A DNA stretch of 20,876 nucleotides from Oscillospiraceae bacterium (GTDB lineage Bacteria > Bacillota_A > Clostridia > Oscillospirales > CAG-272). The notes beneath the pieces were generated by a model, which was not told the DNA's origin, did no database searches, and was given only the letters and a program-made list of their open reading frames with translations. The position numbers were made by a program, and so were the translations under genes. Location of the stretch: the NCBI GenBank assembly GCA_015064665.1, contig SVRU01000047.1:1-20876 (forward strand). Reading direction: 5' to 3'. Below, piece by piece: positions 1 through 7,018 of the stretch (position 1 is the first letter of the stretch; every line of letters begins with the position of its first letter).

Positions 1-469
1 CCCACGCCTCGCCCGCAAGCGGAGTCGAGCCTGTAACGATAGACACAAAGATTCCCGCGCTCACCCCTGCGCCGCAAGCTCCCCAAAATCCGCACGCACC
101 GCCGGGGACTTTCTTTCCGCGAGCCTGCATTTCGGAGAGTGACCGGGGCAAGTCAATGCAGCCGCCTGCGTTTTTATACGCGGTTAAAAGTGCCGAGCCT
201 ACCATAACGTGGTGCTCGGGGCCGTGCATATGGCAAAACGGCAACGCCATCATCTTTTGGATGATCTCGATAGGATTCTTCGAGGTTTCGGCAAGGCATA
301 CGCCGACAATACTGTCCATTCCCTGCGTGTGGCAATCGTTGCATATGTAGTGACCGTTCTCGCAAGCGGTTTTGCTATTCTCTTTTCTGCGGCAGATGGC
401 GCATTCCATCTGCTCGTCCTTTTCTGAATATTTCAGCGGCGCACCGCAGATAAGGCATTCATCTTTCAT
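1..469 (-). CDS. DUF5714-like cysteine-rich protein (3' end cut by window edge)
   Basis: The ORF starts at ATG 469, preceded by GGAG about 7 bases upstream, and runs off the left edge after 156 codons. The N-terminal part carries CxxC pairs (C5/C8, C23/C26, C43/C46) typical of zinc-binding knuckles. It is followed by MHGPEHH (about residues 81-87) and a Gly/Cys-rich stretch PGGACGFWGACGAG (about 122-135) leading into GIFVSIVTG. This order (zinc knuckles, HGPEHH, GACG..GACGAG) is what I associate with DUF5714 proteins of Clostridia and methanogens. Their function is not established; a metal- or cofactor-related role is only a guess. It is probably monocistronic, with its own promoter at 504-532. 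The family call rests on motif recall, not a search. Confidence 0.75.
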   Translation of the reverse strand, partial: MKDECLICGAPLKYSEKDEQMECAICRRKENSKTACENGHYICNDCHTQGMDSIVGVCLAETSKNPIEIIQKMMALPFCHMHGPEHHVMVGSALLTAYKNAGGCIDLPRSLSEMQARGKKVPGGACGFWGACGAGVSAGIFVSIVTGSTPLAGEAW

Positions 470-503
470 GCATGCACTCCTTTTTTCGGAATTGTCTGCT
501 ATT

Positions 504-532
504 ATTGTACCATAAAATATGTATTCTTTCAA
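504..532 (-). promoter_or_regulatory. sigma-A promoter of the DUF5714 gene
   Basis: On the minus strand a -35 box TTGAAA (527-532) and a -10 box TACAAT (504-509) are separated by exactly 17 bases, about 35 bases upstream of the ATG at 469. It matches the vegetative consensus well. Confidence 0.65.
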
Positions 533-574
533 GACATTTGTGTTAATATAGCACGGCAACATCATTTACTTTTT

Positions 575-655
575 AGGCTTTCCTTGAGGCAGCGAAGCTG
601 TAAAAGTATATTGTCTTACAGTCCGATGGACTGTAAGCTTCCAAGCGCAGTGAAC
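575..655. repeat. degenerate copy of the dispersed palindromic repeat
   Basis: The core is a palindrome, cttacagtccgatggactgtaag, at about 615-637. It is shared almost exactly with 6742-6766 and 10422-10446. The flanks keep traces of the same larger unit (GAGG.AGCGAAGC to the left, AAGCG.AGTGAACG to the right) but have diverged. The rest of the gap between 470 and 679 shows no gene, only the promoter at 504-532 and AT-rich spacer. Confidence 0.6.
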
Positions 656-679
656 GTCATTAGATAGTACGATAAACGC

Positions 680-723
680 AAAAATGCCTCTGAAGAGTCT
701 TACTATTCTTCAGAGGCATTTTT
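680..723 (-). terminator. terminator downstream of rtcB
   Basis: There is a perfect 17-bp stem (680-696 with 707-723) with a 10-base loop. The stem arms end in A-tracts and T-tracts, so it can act in both directions. It lies about 80 bases past the rtcB stop and is the obvious end of the slipin-rtcB transcript. Confidence 0.8.
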
Positions 724-800
724 TATCTTCATCTTATAAATCACAAGTTCGGTATTTTTCCCTTTTCTCCGCACGTTCAAACGAGCAAAAAAATTGCTTT

Positions 801-2009
801 TCATTCTGCCGCTTTGAAATTATATATAGGTTTTATACGGCAAACTATTTCTGCCGTCGGCTCTATACGCTCCATTATTTCATCTATGCTTTTATACGCC
901 ATCGGCGATTCATCGAGCGTATTAGGTACAACGCAAGTAGAGTAGATTCCCTCCATCTGCGCTTTATATTCCTCCATTGTAAGCCGTTCGAAGGCGGAAG
1001 AACGGGAAAGCAGACGCCCCGCGCCGTGGGGTGCGGAAAAGTTCCAATCCTCGTTTCCTTTACCAATACATATGAGCGCGCCGTCACGCATATTGATAGG
1101 TACAAGCAGCTTTTCGCCTGCCTTTGCCGAAACAGAGCCTTTCCGTAATATCATTTCATCTATATCGACATAGTTATGAACCGTATGGAAAGCATCAAGC
1201 GCAGAAAGCCCGTTCTTTTCAAGCAATATTTCCGCCATTTTTTCACGGTTACGCAAGGCAAATTTCTGGCATATATCCACATCGTGCAGGTAATCTTCCA
1301 TAAATGTGCCGTAAAGGTAACAAAGGTCACGCGGAAGTGTAGGTTCCTTTGCCTCCCATTCCTTTGCCATGCGCTTGAGCGTTGCCTGAATTTCGCCCTT
1401 GCGCCCCTCTGCCTTGTATGTTTCTATAACCTCGTCACGCTTCTTGAAATATTCCTCTTTGCCGCAGTTCAGCTCCACGGCAAGGTTCTGATAAAGCTCT
1501 GCAACCTGTGTGCCGAGGTTACGGCTGCCTGAATGGATAACAAGGTATTTGCCGCCTTCGCCATCCTCGTCTATTTCAATAAAGTGGTTGCCGCCGCCAA
1601 GCGTACCAAGGCTGCGCTCAAGCCGCTTGGAATCCTTTAGGTAACGGTAGCACCGCAAGCCGGTAAGGTCAAAGCGCTCCTGCCGCCCCTCCCAAACGTT
1701 CCGCCCGCACGGTATACCGTGCGCCGAACCGTCGAATTTTTCAAGGTCTATTTCCGCCTTACCGAGCGAAACCGTGTACATACCGCAGCCTATGTCCACA
1801 CCTACCATGGCGGGCACTATTTTGTCTGTAACCGTCATTGTTGTACCTATGGTACATCCCTTGCCCGCGTGAACATCGGGCATTATACGTATTTGGGAGG
1901 AAGCAAATGCTTCCTCGTCGCAAAGCGCTTGTATCTGCTGCTGCGAGCCTTCGTCAAGCGCGCCCGTATAGCACTTCGCCGTGTTGAATTTCCCTATTAT
2001 CTCTATCAT
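801..2009 (-). CDS. rtcB: RtcB-family RNA ligase
   Basis: RtcB joins RNA 2',3'-cyclic-phosphate or 3'-phosphate ends to 5'-OH ends in a GTP- and Mn2+-dependent reaction, through a guanylated histidine. The family blocks are all present in order: MPDVHAGKG (43-51), VGVDIGCGM with the metal-binding Cys (about 69-77), LGGGNHF (137-143), HSGSRNLG (159-166), VHNYVD (about 277-282) and SAPHGAGRLLSRS (about 325-337), whose His is the expected guanylation site. Length (402 aa) is normal for the family, so it looks intact and active. I prefer ATG 2009, which has an AAGGTG-type site 6 bases upstream, over an in-frame GTG at 2018. It lies 22 bases downstream of the slipin gene on the same strand and is surely co-transcribed with it. 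No archease, RtcA or PrfH gene is visible. Confidence 0.95.
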   Translation of the reverse strand: MIEIIGKFNTAKCYTGALDEGSQQQIQALCDEEAFASSQIRIMPDVHAGKGCTIGTTMTVTDKIVPAMVGVDIGCGMYTVSLGKAEIDLEKFDGSAHGIPCGRNVWEGRQERFDLTGLRCYRYLKDSKRLERSLGTLGGGNHFIEIDEDGEGGKYLVIHSGSRNLGTQVAELYQNLAVELNCGKEEYFKKRDEVIETYKAEGRKGEIQATLKRMAKEWEAKEPTLPRDLCYLYGTFMEDYLHDVDICQKFALRNREKMAEILLEKNGLSALDAFHTVHNYVDIDEMILRKGSVSAKAGEKLLVPINMRDGALICIGKGNEDWNFSAPHGAGRLLSRSSAFERLTMEEYKAQMEGIYSTCVVPNTLDESPMAYKSIDEIMERIEPTAEIVCRIKPIYNFKAAE

Positions 2010-2031
2010 AAAAATCACCTTTTCTTAAATT

Positions 2032-3129
2032 TCATTTTTGCGGGTGCAATATTCCCGTAAGCTGGGAAAGAATATCGCCTCCGTTAATGTTTATATTGCC
2101 CACGTTTTCACAGATACGCTCGATATATTCAAGCTCCTTGAGCTTATAGAGCGTTTCATTTTCATCCATAAGCTTCGCCGTGTTAAGCAGAGAGCGTGTG
2201 GACGCTACCTCTTCACGGCGCGTTATGACATTGGCCTGTGCCCGCTTTTCTGCCACAAGCACCGTGTTCATAATTTCGCGTATTTCCCCCGGAAGTATTA
2301 TATCCTTGACGCCTGCTTCCTTAAACTCCACAAAAAAAGCTTTTTCCTTCGCTTTGAGCTTTTCAAAAACGAAATCGGATATTCCCTCTTTGTTTTCAAG
2401 AATCTCGTCGAGCTTGCATTTGCCGACGTATTCGCGCAGGGCAAGCTGCGCCGCCGTATATATCTGCTCTTCGTAATTTTCTATTTCCGTAAAAATTTTA
2501 ACATAATCGGTCACGCGGTAGGTAAGTACAAAGTTTATACGCAGAGTAACCTTATCCGCCGTAAGAATTTCCTGCCCTGTTACATCCATTTTCGTAAGAC
2601 GCGTATCTATAAAATCTACGTCTATTTTAGCGGGAGTATACCAGAAATAGTAAGTTCCCGCATCGAGTATTTTTTCAAAGCGTTTTCCAATGCAAAGGCG
2701 TGCTTTCTGGTGCTCACCCACCTCTATTTTTTTAAAAGAGTTCATGGGAAGCTTATCAAAAATATATTTCGGCACGTCATCCTGCACGTAGGGCGTGGAA
2801 ATATCGATTATTTTAAATTCGTGCTCGCCCGCATCGTTCCAGAAAGCATATTTACCGCGGCAAAGCGAAGATTGAAATTTACCGTCTACGTAATGAAGCG
2901 CAAGCTCCTCGTCGCCTACCTCCACGAAAGAGGCACGTTTGGCTATGTTTTCGTCGGCAAGCAATGTTTCAAGCGGGCAATTTTTGCAATATATCTCGCC
3001 GTCAATTTCAGAAACGGCTATTTCTTTGCCGCCGAAAAGTATGTATTTCCCTGCGCCGAGCAATTTCACGTATTTTCCGTTTTTAAAAAGAAAGCCCTTT
3101 TGGTTTTCCGTTATAACAATTTTTTTCAT
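2032..3129 (-). CDS. slipin/SPFH (band 7) domain protein
   Basis: The protein is 365 aa. The N-terminal 150 residues contain two similar modules around KLLGAGKYILFGGKE and KILDAGTYYFWYTPAK, the beta-rich head often seen in bacterial slipins. A band 7/SPFH domain follows: DVTGQEILTADKVTLRINFVLTYRVTD, then AAQLALREYVGKCKLDEIL, then GVKDIILPGEIREIMNTVLVAEKRAQANVITRREEVASTRSLLNTAK, the last part being the usual Ala/Glu/Arg-rich coiled coil. No N-terminal TM helix is visible, so it may be peripheral or cytosolic. ATG 3129 is chosen because GGAGG lies 9 bases upstream; the frame stays open to 3363, but that extension is low-complexity and has no start with a good site. Pairing of slipin with RtcB recurs in bacterial RNA-repair loci, so a role scaffolding or regulating RNA repair is likely but inferred. 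Confidence 0.88.
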   Translation of the reverse strand: MKKIVITENQKGFLFKNGKYVKLLGAGKYILFGGKEIAVSEIDGEIYCKNCPLETLLADENIAKRASFVEVGDEELALHYVDGKFQSSLCRGKYAFWNDAGEHEFKIIDISTPYVQDDVPKYIFDKLPMNSFKKIEVGEHQKARLCIGKRFEKILDAGTYYFWYTPAKIDVDFIDTRLTKMDVTGQEILTADKVTLRINFVLTYRVTDYVKIFTEIENYEEQIYTAAQLALREYVGKCKLDEILENKEGISDFVFEKLKAKEKAFFVEFKEAGVKDIILPGEIREIMNTVLVAEKRAQANVITRREEVASTRSLLNTAKLMDENETLYKLKELEYIERICENVGNININGGDILSQLTGILHPQK

Positions 3130-3430
3130 ATATGTGATCCTCCGTAAAAAAGTATTTTTTTCGCAGAAGCCGTTCATACAAATAGCGCGGCGGCGAGCTT
3201 GAGCGCGGCGGACAGAGGGCGGAAATTTCTTTTGGCGCTCTGCCCTTACCGTGCGGTATCCGCCCGACGGCAAGGCGCTTTCCGTATTGCCCTGCCCAAA
3301 AGCGAAAAGGTCTTTGGCTGGCTGAATGGCTTCTTTTTTGTTTTTTTCAAAACGTCCCTGCACGCCTACGCGTGCCGTTTTTGCGCCCCGAAGAGCAAAA
3401 CCTATCCACAGGCGATATGCAAAAAAATTT
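3130..3430. other. intergenic region, no supported gene
   Basis: This 300-bp gap upstream of the slipin gene has open frames on both strands, but none has a credible start or family match. A GC-rich hairpin (GCACGC..GCGTGC, about 3360-3375) and several short GC-rich inverted segments are present. On the minus strand it lies directly after the tRNA-like sequence, which ends in a T-run. A weak -35/-10 pair can be drawn about 40 bases upstream of the slipin ATG, but I do not rate it. Confidence 0.4.
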
Positions 3431-3519
3431 GCACACGGCGGGATTCGAACCCGCGATAAGAGAGCTTAACAGGCTCTTGCAAGCACTATGCGGAATACAC
3501 TTCGTGAAACCTCGTGTAC
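3431..3519 (-). tRNA. tRNA-Asn(GUU)-like sequence with abnormal 5' half
   Basis: Read on the minus strand, the 3' half is a textbook tRNA. It has a 5-bp anticodon stem AGAGC/GCTCT around loop CTGTTAA (anticodon GTT, Asn), a 6-base variable region, a 5-bp T stem GCGGG/CCCGC around TTCGAAT, then acceptor strand CGTGTGC and discriminator A. A matching 5' acceptor strand GTACACG (one U-G wobble) exists at 3513-3519. However, 35 bases separate it from the anticodon stem instead of about 19-21, and no D-arm with the usual GG can be drawn. No CCA is encoded, and an AAATTTTTTTT tract follows. It could be a pseudo-tRNA, a tRNA 3' half left by an integration event, or a tRNA-like small RNA. A class II tRNA reading, with the Asn-like arm as the variable arm, gave no anticodon arm. 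Confidence 0.4.
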
Positions 3520-3604
3520 CGCGGCGGCGAAAATTTCAAACCGCCTCAAGTCATCTTGCAAGAATATTTTACCACCGCAAAACATATTTTTCACGGAAAA
3601 AAAG

Positions 3605-3627
3605 CTGCGAACTTAAAAAGTTCGCAG
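3605..3627 (-). terminator. terminator of the 128-aa membrane protein gene
   Basis: A 10-bp perfect stem CTGCGAACTT/AAGTTCGCAG with a 3-base loop is followed on the minus strand by seven T residues. It lies about 45 bases past the stop at 3670 and separates that gene from the tRNA-like sequence. Confidence 0.8.
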
Positions 3628-3669
3628 TATTTTTCTTAAAATATATGAAATTTCATTCTATATCTGTGC

Positions 3670-4056
3670 TCAGATAAGGAGCATTTCGCGTATACCGTCA
3701 ATAATTTTCTTTCTTCTCGGAACTATGAGCGAAACAATATATTCCAAAGCACCAAGCGCGAAAATAATAATGCCGTATGTACCGCCAACCTCAAGAGCAA
3801 CTATAAACGCAAACAACAGCAAAAGCATAAACTGAAATTTGCAAAATCCGAGCGACATATTAACAAGCGTTCTGTTGAAAAACGCGACTCTCACACCGTG
3901 CGCGGCCTGCAAAATCATCGCCACAGCGCCGAAAACGGCAATTTTTACGTCTGAATTCTGCGCGGCAAGTATAAGGCAAACAAAAAACGCATCTATCCCC
4001 GTAAAAAGCCACAGCAAAAATTTCAGTGCTTTTTTTGTTTTAAAGTTGTATATCAT
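3670..4056 (-). CDS. small multi-spanning membrane protein of unknown function
   Basis: The 128-aa protein is almost entirely hydrophobic. Segments at about residues 10-31, 37-52, 70-88 and 92-112 are candidate TM helices. The ends are basic (NFKTKKALK at the N-terminus, PRRKKIIDG near the C-terminus). No catalytic motif or named family is recognised. GGAGGG lies 6 bases upstream of ATG 4056. It has its own promoter and terminator, so it is a single-gene unit. The regular alternation of hydrophobic segments makes it a real gene rather than a chance frame. Confidence 0.75.
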   Translation of the reverse strand: MIYNFKTKKALKFLLWLFTGIDAFFVCLILAAQNSDVKIAVFGAVAMILQAAHGVRVAFFNRTLVNMSLGFCKFQFMLLLLFAFIVALEVGGTYGIIIFALGALEYIVSLIVPRRKKIIDGIREMLLI

Positions 4057-4090
4057 ATCGCCCTCCGAAAATTTTCGGTTATTTTATTAT

Positions 4091-4119
4091 ATTATATCAC
4101 ATATTGGCAAAAAAAGCAA
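4091..4119 (-). promoter_or_regulatory. probable promoter of the 128-aa membrane protein gene
   Basis: On the minus strand TTGCTT (4114-4119) and TATAAT (4091-4096) are separated by 17 bases, 35 bases upstream of ATG 4056. The -10 box is perfect; the -35 box is weaker. Confidence 0.5.
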
Positions 4120-4136
4120 CCGTATTTTTGCAAGTC

Positions 4137-4985
4137 TTATTCCCACCAGCCAAGGTTTGGCTTAGGTCGCGAAATAACGGTAATTTCACCGCCCGTAAAA
4201 AGTTCATTCGCATTTTTCGAAAAATCTTCATAGGTAAGCGCTCTGTCTCGCAGAATGGTTTTTGGGCAGGCAAGCTCCACCTCGTATATCCAGGCGCCGC
4301 TGTAGCCTATCTCGCGGAAAGCGGCAAGGAGCGCGCACCAATCCACCTTTCCCTCGCCAGGCAGCCAATGGCGCTCGTTTACAAAATCGTAGTCGGAAAT
4401 ATGCACGGTTATTATCTTATCTCCGATTTCACGCATGAAATCAACGGGTTTTTCCGCAAGCAAATGATTGGTGTCGAAGCAAGCGCGCAGCGCTGTGTGT
4501 GCGGAGAGCAGCTCGGCTATCTCTTCCGAATTTCTGCCAAGACATGTGCGCGGCAGGTTTTCCACGGCTATAGTCGCTCCGTATTGCAGCGCAATCTCAG
4601 CCAAAGCGGCCAGGCTCTGCTTTGCCGTGTCCATTCGTATTTTGCGGTATTCATCTTTTATAGGTTCACCGCTTGGGTGTATAACGAAAATTTTAACCCC
4701 GATTTCCGCGCCTTTTCTTACCAATTCCGCATAATATTCCACGGTATATCCGGCAAGGTCGGGGTTGGAAAGGTCCAGCACGGAGAAGGGACCGAACGGC
4801 AGGTGCATGGACCAAAGCTCTACACCGTATTTTTTCGCAAGTGCCGCCGCGCCGGCATAATCCAGGCGTGCATATCCATCTATTGTATCGGAAATTTCCA
4901 TGGCGGTTATCCCTGCTACGCTGTAGCCTGCAAATTTTTCCTCTGCAACGGGTCTGGCGCAAGTTGAAAGTCCTATTTTATACAT
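4137..4985 (-). CDS. sugar phosphate isomerase/epimerase-like TIM-barrel protein
   Basis: The 282-aa protein belongs to the xylose-isomerase-like/AP-endonuclease-2 TIM-barrel superfamily, whose members bind a divalent metal and isomerise, epimerise or otherwise act on sugars. The probable metal ligands are visible: Glu in AVENLP (E142), Asp/His in CFDTNH (D171, H174), His in TVHISDYD (H195) and Glu in YEVELAC (E237). The HWLPGEGKVDW segment typical of the group follows H195. Length is normal. The start at 4985 has an AAGGGGA site. It is the last gene of a three-gene run with the DUF4838-like gene 48 bases upstream. The substrate cannot be read from the sequence; a keto/aldo sugar from polysaccharide breakdown is the contextual guess. 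Confidence 0.85.
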   Translation of the reverse strand: MYKIGLSTCARPVAEEKFAGYSVAGITAMEISDTIDGYARLDYAGAAALAKKYGVELWSMHLPFGPFSVLDLSNPDLAGYTVEYYAELVRKGAEIGVKIFVIHPSGEPIKDEYRKIRMDTAKQSLAALAEIALQYGATIAVENLPRTCLGRNSEEIAELLSAHTALRACFDTNHLLAEKPVDFMREIGDKIITVHISDYDFVNERHWLPGEGKVDWCALLAAFREIGYSGAWIYEVELACPKTILRDRALTYEDFSKNANELFTGGEITVISRPKPNLGWWE

Positions 4986-5033
4986 GAGCGTTCCCCTTTC
5001 AATTTTTTGTTATATTTCAAGTAATATCTTAAA

Positions 5034-5975
5034 TCAATTCTTCATGCACTCGGCAAAAGGCGAAATATCCACAGCGCCGTAAAGCTTTTCATAATCTTCC
5101 CCAAGAAAGCATGCAAAAGACGATATATATTCAAATCCTTTTTCCCTGTAAAAAGCAACGTCGCGCGCAATAGCCTCTGCATCGGGCGAAAGTCGCTTCG
5201 GCGGCTTTTCCCAGCCCGAAAACATCGAGTTATCATACCAATATTCAAGCACCTTTGCGCCATCGCACCCGAAAAACTCGAGTAAACTTGGGAGCATTTT
5301 TTCTTCCTCTGCGGCGTGAGCCTCGCTCGCGGGCTCGTTTTTATATTTTTCCATCGGCGCGTATTCGAGGAAAACCCCCTCCTCGGGCTTCACTTTTTCC
5401 GGCGGCGTCATACTGTCTGCATACGCGAGGTATGCAAAGCGAGCGTGCGGCTTTTTCTCTCTCACGGCGCGCGCCATAGCGTTAACGGCGAGCATCTGCT
5501 GCTCCGACGGGGTGTAGGCACGGCATTTTTCGCAGCAACAAGCAGAATCGCGGCAGTCGTCGAGCCAAAAATAAAAATTATCGTTGCTCCCGTAAAGCGC
5601 ATCGGCAAGCGCGGCAGCGTTCTGCGCGAAAATCTGCATAGCCTCTGCGCTTGTAACGCAAAAGTTAAGCTCGGGTGTGCGCTCGCCCCGGGCGTTCACG
5701 CGGAAAATCGCGGGATTTTCCGCAAAAAGTCTGCGCGGAACAAGAAAGCTTGCCGCATGAAGCTCGTATTCTATCTCAAGCCCGCGCCCACGCGCATAGT
5801 CTATCAGTGCGCAGTATTCCTGCGTTTTCATCGTTTCAAGCATTTCGGCTATGTAAACGGGCGCGCGCTTGCCGCCCTTCGGGTGTATGCCCAGCACGGT
5901 TATGCCCGCATCCGCCGCGCGGTCTATCCACGAGCGCGAAAGCTCCTCGGGGTGAATTATAAGCTGACTTCTCAT
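5034..5975 (-). CDS. DUF4838-like glycosidase-related protein
   Basis: The 313-aa protein has no signal peptide, so it is likely cytosolic. The pattern YFWLDDCRDSACCCEKCR (about residues 135-152) is the Asp-rich, Cys-containing strand end seen in DUF4838 proteins, which are related in fold to alpha-glucuronidase and GH20 enzymes. GLEIEYELHAASFLVPRRLFAENP (about 65-88) and VLEYWYDNSMFSGW (about 242-255) are further barrel-like segments. It is shorter than many DUF4838 proteins, so only the barrel portion may be present. GAGGTG lies 5 bases upstream of ATG 5975. It sits 9 bases after the 82-aa gene and 48 bases before the TIM-barrel gene. Reaction and substrate are unknown; an intracellular oligosaccharide or uronide is an inference. 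Confidence 0.7.
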   Translation of the reverse strand: MRSQLIIHPEELSRSWIDRAADAGITVLGIHPKGGKRAPVYIAEMLETMKTQEYCALIDYARGRGLEIEYELHAASFLVPRRLFAENPAIFRVNARGERTPELNFCVTSAEAMQIFAQNAAALADALYGSNDNFYFWLDDCRDSACCCEKCRAYTPSEQQMLAVNAMARAVREKKPHARFAYLAYADSMTPPEKVKPEEGVFLEYAPMEKYKNEPASEAHAAEEEKMLPSLLEFFGCDGAKVLEYWYDNSMFSGWEKPPKRLSPDAEAIARDVAFYREKGFEYISSFACFLGEDYEKLYGAVDISPFAECMKN

Positions 5976-5984
5976 CGTGTCACC

Positions 5985-6233
5985 TCATTGCCCCAGCAAA
6001 GCGTACACTTCCGCAAAAGCGGCGAGTATTTTCTCGCCCCCGCCGTTGGGCAGGTTCATTATTTCCCGTTCGGTTATATAATCCCACGTGTGCGGCGGCT
6101 CCGAAGATAAATCCCATTCAAGAGAGTGATAGGGCAAAGGTGAAGAACCGCATTCTCCGGAAGGAAGCAAGCGTACGGTATAAACTCCGTCAGTTACAAA
6201 TATAGCCCCGTGAGATAAACGAATTCCTTTCAT
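5985..6233 (-). CDS. 82-aa protein of unknown function, first gene of the carbohydrate operon
   Basis: A strong AAAGGAG site lies about 8 bases upstream of ATG 6233. The protein is soluble and mixed alpha/beta in appearance, with no TM segment, Cys cluster or recognised motif. A Trp-containing acidic middle (SLEWDLSSEPPHTWDYITERE) is followed by a helical C-terminus. It stops 9 bases before the DUF4838-like gene, so it should share its transcript. It may be an accessory subunit, but nothing in the sequence shows this. Confidence 0.65.
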   Translation of the reverse strand: MKGIRLSHGAIFVTDGVYTVRLLPSGECGSSPLPYHSLEWDLSSEPPHTWDYITEREIMNLPNGGGEKILAAFAEVYALLGQ

Positions 6234-6259
6234 AGCATCTCTCCTTTAAATTTAAGGCA

Positions 6260-6288
6260 ATTGTAAATTTTGCCGTTTTTCTCGGTAA
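6260..6288 (-). promoter_or_regulatory. possible promoter of the three-gene carbohydrate operon
   Basis: On the minus strand TTACCG (6283-6288) and TACAAT (6260-6265) have a 17-base spacing, just upstream of the 82-aa gene. The -35 box is poor. A short inverted repeat, GGCAA/TTGCC, overlaps the spacer and could be an operator or a weak terminator of the upstream gene. Confidence 0.35.
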
Positions 6289-6310
6289 TATCCATAATTT
6301 ATTCTTGCCA

Positions 6311-6586
6311 TTATTCCTCTTCGATCTTTGAAATGCAAAAAGCGCCGAGCGGCATTATCGGAGTAAACACAAAAAAAGCGATTTCCCAAATGCGGCTTAT
6401 CCGCCATACCGTTCTTGTCACTTCAATAATTTGACCGTGGTTAGCAACAAAATAGCGGCCGTTCTCTTGATATCCCAGCCCTGCGCTGCCGCCAATCACC
6501 ATAGAAAACACAAAAAATCCCAAAATAACAACTATACAAAATACGTTCCATGCCGTCATAAGCTTGTATTTTCTGCTTTTTTTCAT
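6311..6586 (-). CDS. small two-TM membrane protein of unknown function
   Basis: The 91-aa protein has two clear hydrophobic segments (about residues 12-37 and 66-86), a short extracytoplasmic loop with YFVANHGQIIEVTR, a basic N-terminus (MKKSRKYK) and an acidic C-terminus (KIEEE). Family unknown. ATG 6586 has an AAGGCGG site about 10 bases upstream. Its upstream region, including promoter and ribosome binding site, is nearly the same as that of the unrelated gene starting at 9054, which implies duplication of a regulatory cassette. Confidence 0.65.
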   Translation of the reverse strand: MKKSRKYKLMTAWNVFCIVVILGFFVFSMVIGGSAGLGYQENGRYFVANHGQIIEVTRTVWRISRIWEIAFFVFTPIMPLGAFCISKIEEE

Positions 6587-6609
6587 TGGATCACCGCCTT
6601 TCTGGGTTT

Positions 6610-6638
6610 ATTATATCATATCGAAAAATATTTTTCAA
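6610..6638 (-). promoter_or_regulatory. cassette promoter, copy 1
   Basis: On the minus strand TTGAAA (6633-6638), a 17-base spacer and TATAAT (6610-6615) precede the 6586 gene. About 50 bases around it are nearly identical to 9078-9125, and the boxes and spacing recur at 10304-10332. Confidence 0.8.
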
Positions 6639-6659
6639 TAAAAATTTCTTTTGCAAAAG

Positions 6660-6910
6660 CCGCTCAGCGTTTTGTAGGGACAGGCGTCCCCGACTGTCCT
6701 TAGCCTCCCTCTCGAGGTATCGAAGCGGCGCGAGGGTGCTGTCTTACAGTCCGATGGACTGTAAGACCCCGAGCGTGACCGAGCCGCAGCGAGACGGGGA
6801 CCGGCGCAGACAGTGGAAGGAGTTTCCTTGCACAAACTAGCTTTCCCGGTGCAGACTCCTCTCCCTCGCGAAAATACATCGATAGCGACAAAAAAACGAG
6901 AGGATTTACC
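6660..6910. repeat. mosaic palindromic intergenic repeat, copy 2
   Basis: From about 6672 to 6830 this segment is nearly identical to 10351-10508. It is built of short palindromes: GGGACAG..CTGTCC (about 6677-6698), CCTCCCTCTCGAGG with a matching GCGCGAGGG, CTTACAGTCC..GGACTGTAAG (about 6743-6765), and CCCCGAGCG..CGGGGA. It closes with an imperfect ACGAGAGG..CCTCT hairpin (about 6888-6908). Open frames inside it are by-products of its GC-rich palindromes. Confidence 0.85.
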
Positions 6911-6960
6911 TCTGAAACTTTAGCGGAGAAATGCCTGGCACAAAAATTTCGGAAGAGAAC

Positions 6961-6989
6961 TTGTTTTCTCTGCCGATTTGTGTTATAAT
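6961..6989 (+). promoter_or_regulatory. promoter of the DUF559-GNAT operon
   Basis: TTGTTT (6961-6966) and TATAAT (6984-6989) have a 17-base spacer, 30 bases upstream of ATG 7019. It is a good vegetative promoter. Confidence 0.7.
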
Positions 6990-7018
6990 GGAAACGATAA
7001 AACTTTGGAGGAGTAAGT

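Noticed and set aside
2038..3147. 369-codon plus-strand open frame
   Set aside because: It is antisense to the slipin gene, lacks a ribosome site and shows no family pattern; it is stop-poor because of the codon use of the real gene.
3130..3363. N-terminal extension of the slipin gene to 3363
   Set aside because: The extension is in frame but has no convincing ribosome site, is Arg/Lys-rich low-complexity sequence, and the internal ATG at 3129 has GGAGG at good spacing.
3199..3459. plus-strand frame ending in CTRRDSNPR
   Set aside because: That ending is the usual antisense reading of a tRNA T-arm; it overlaps the tRNA-like sequence.
3431..3519. tmRNA 3' end
   Set aside because: The T-arm and acceptor strand looked suggestive, but no tmRNA 5' half, tag frame or fitting length was found upstream, and a Rho-independent terminator at 3605-3627 limits the transcript.
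4104..4967. 287-codon plus-strand open frame
   Set aside because: It is antisense to the TIM-barrel gene, which has clear metal-site motifs and a good start.
5316..6110. 264-codon plus-strand open frame
   Set aside because: It is antisense to the DUF4838-like gene; its Arg/His-rich composition is typical of shadow frames.
6635..6891. overlapping short frames on both strands
   Set aside because: They fall within the dispersed repeat; similar frames recur wherever the repeat does.
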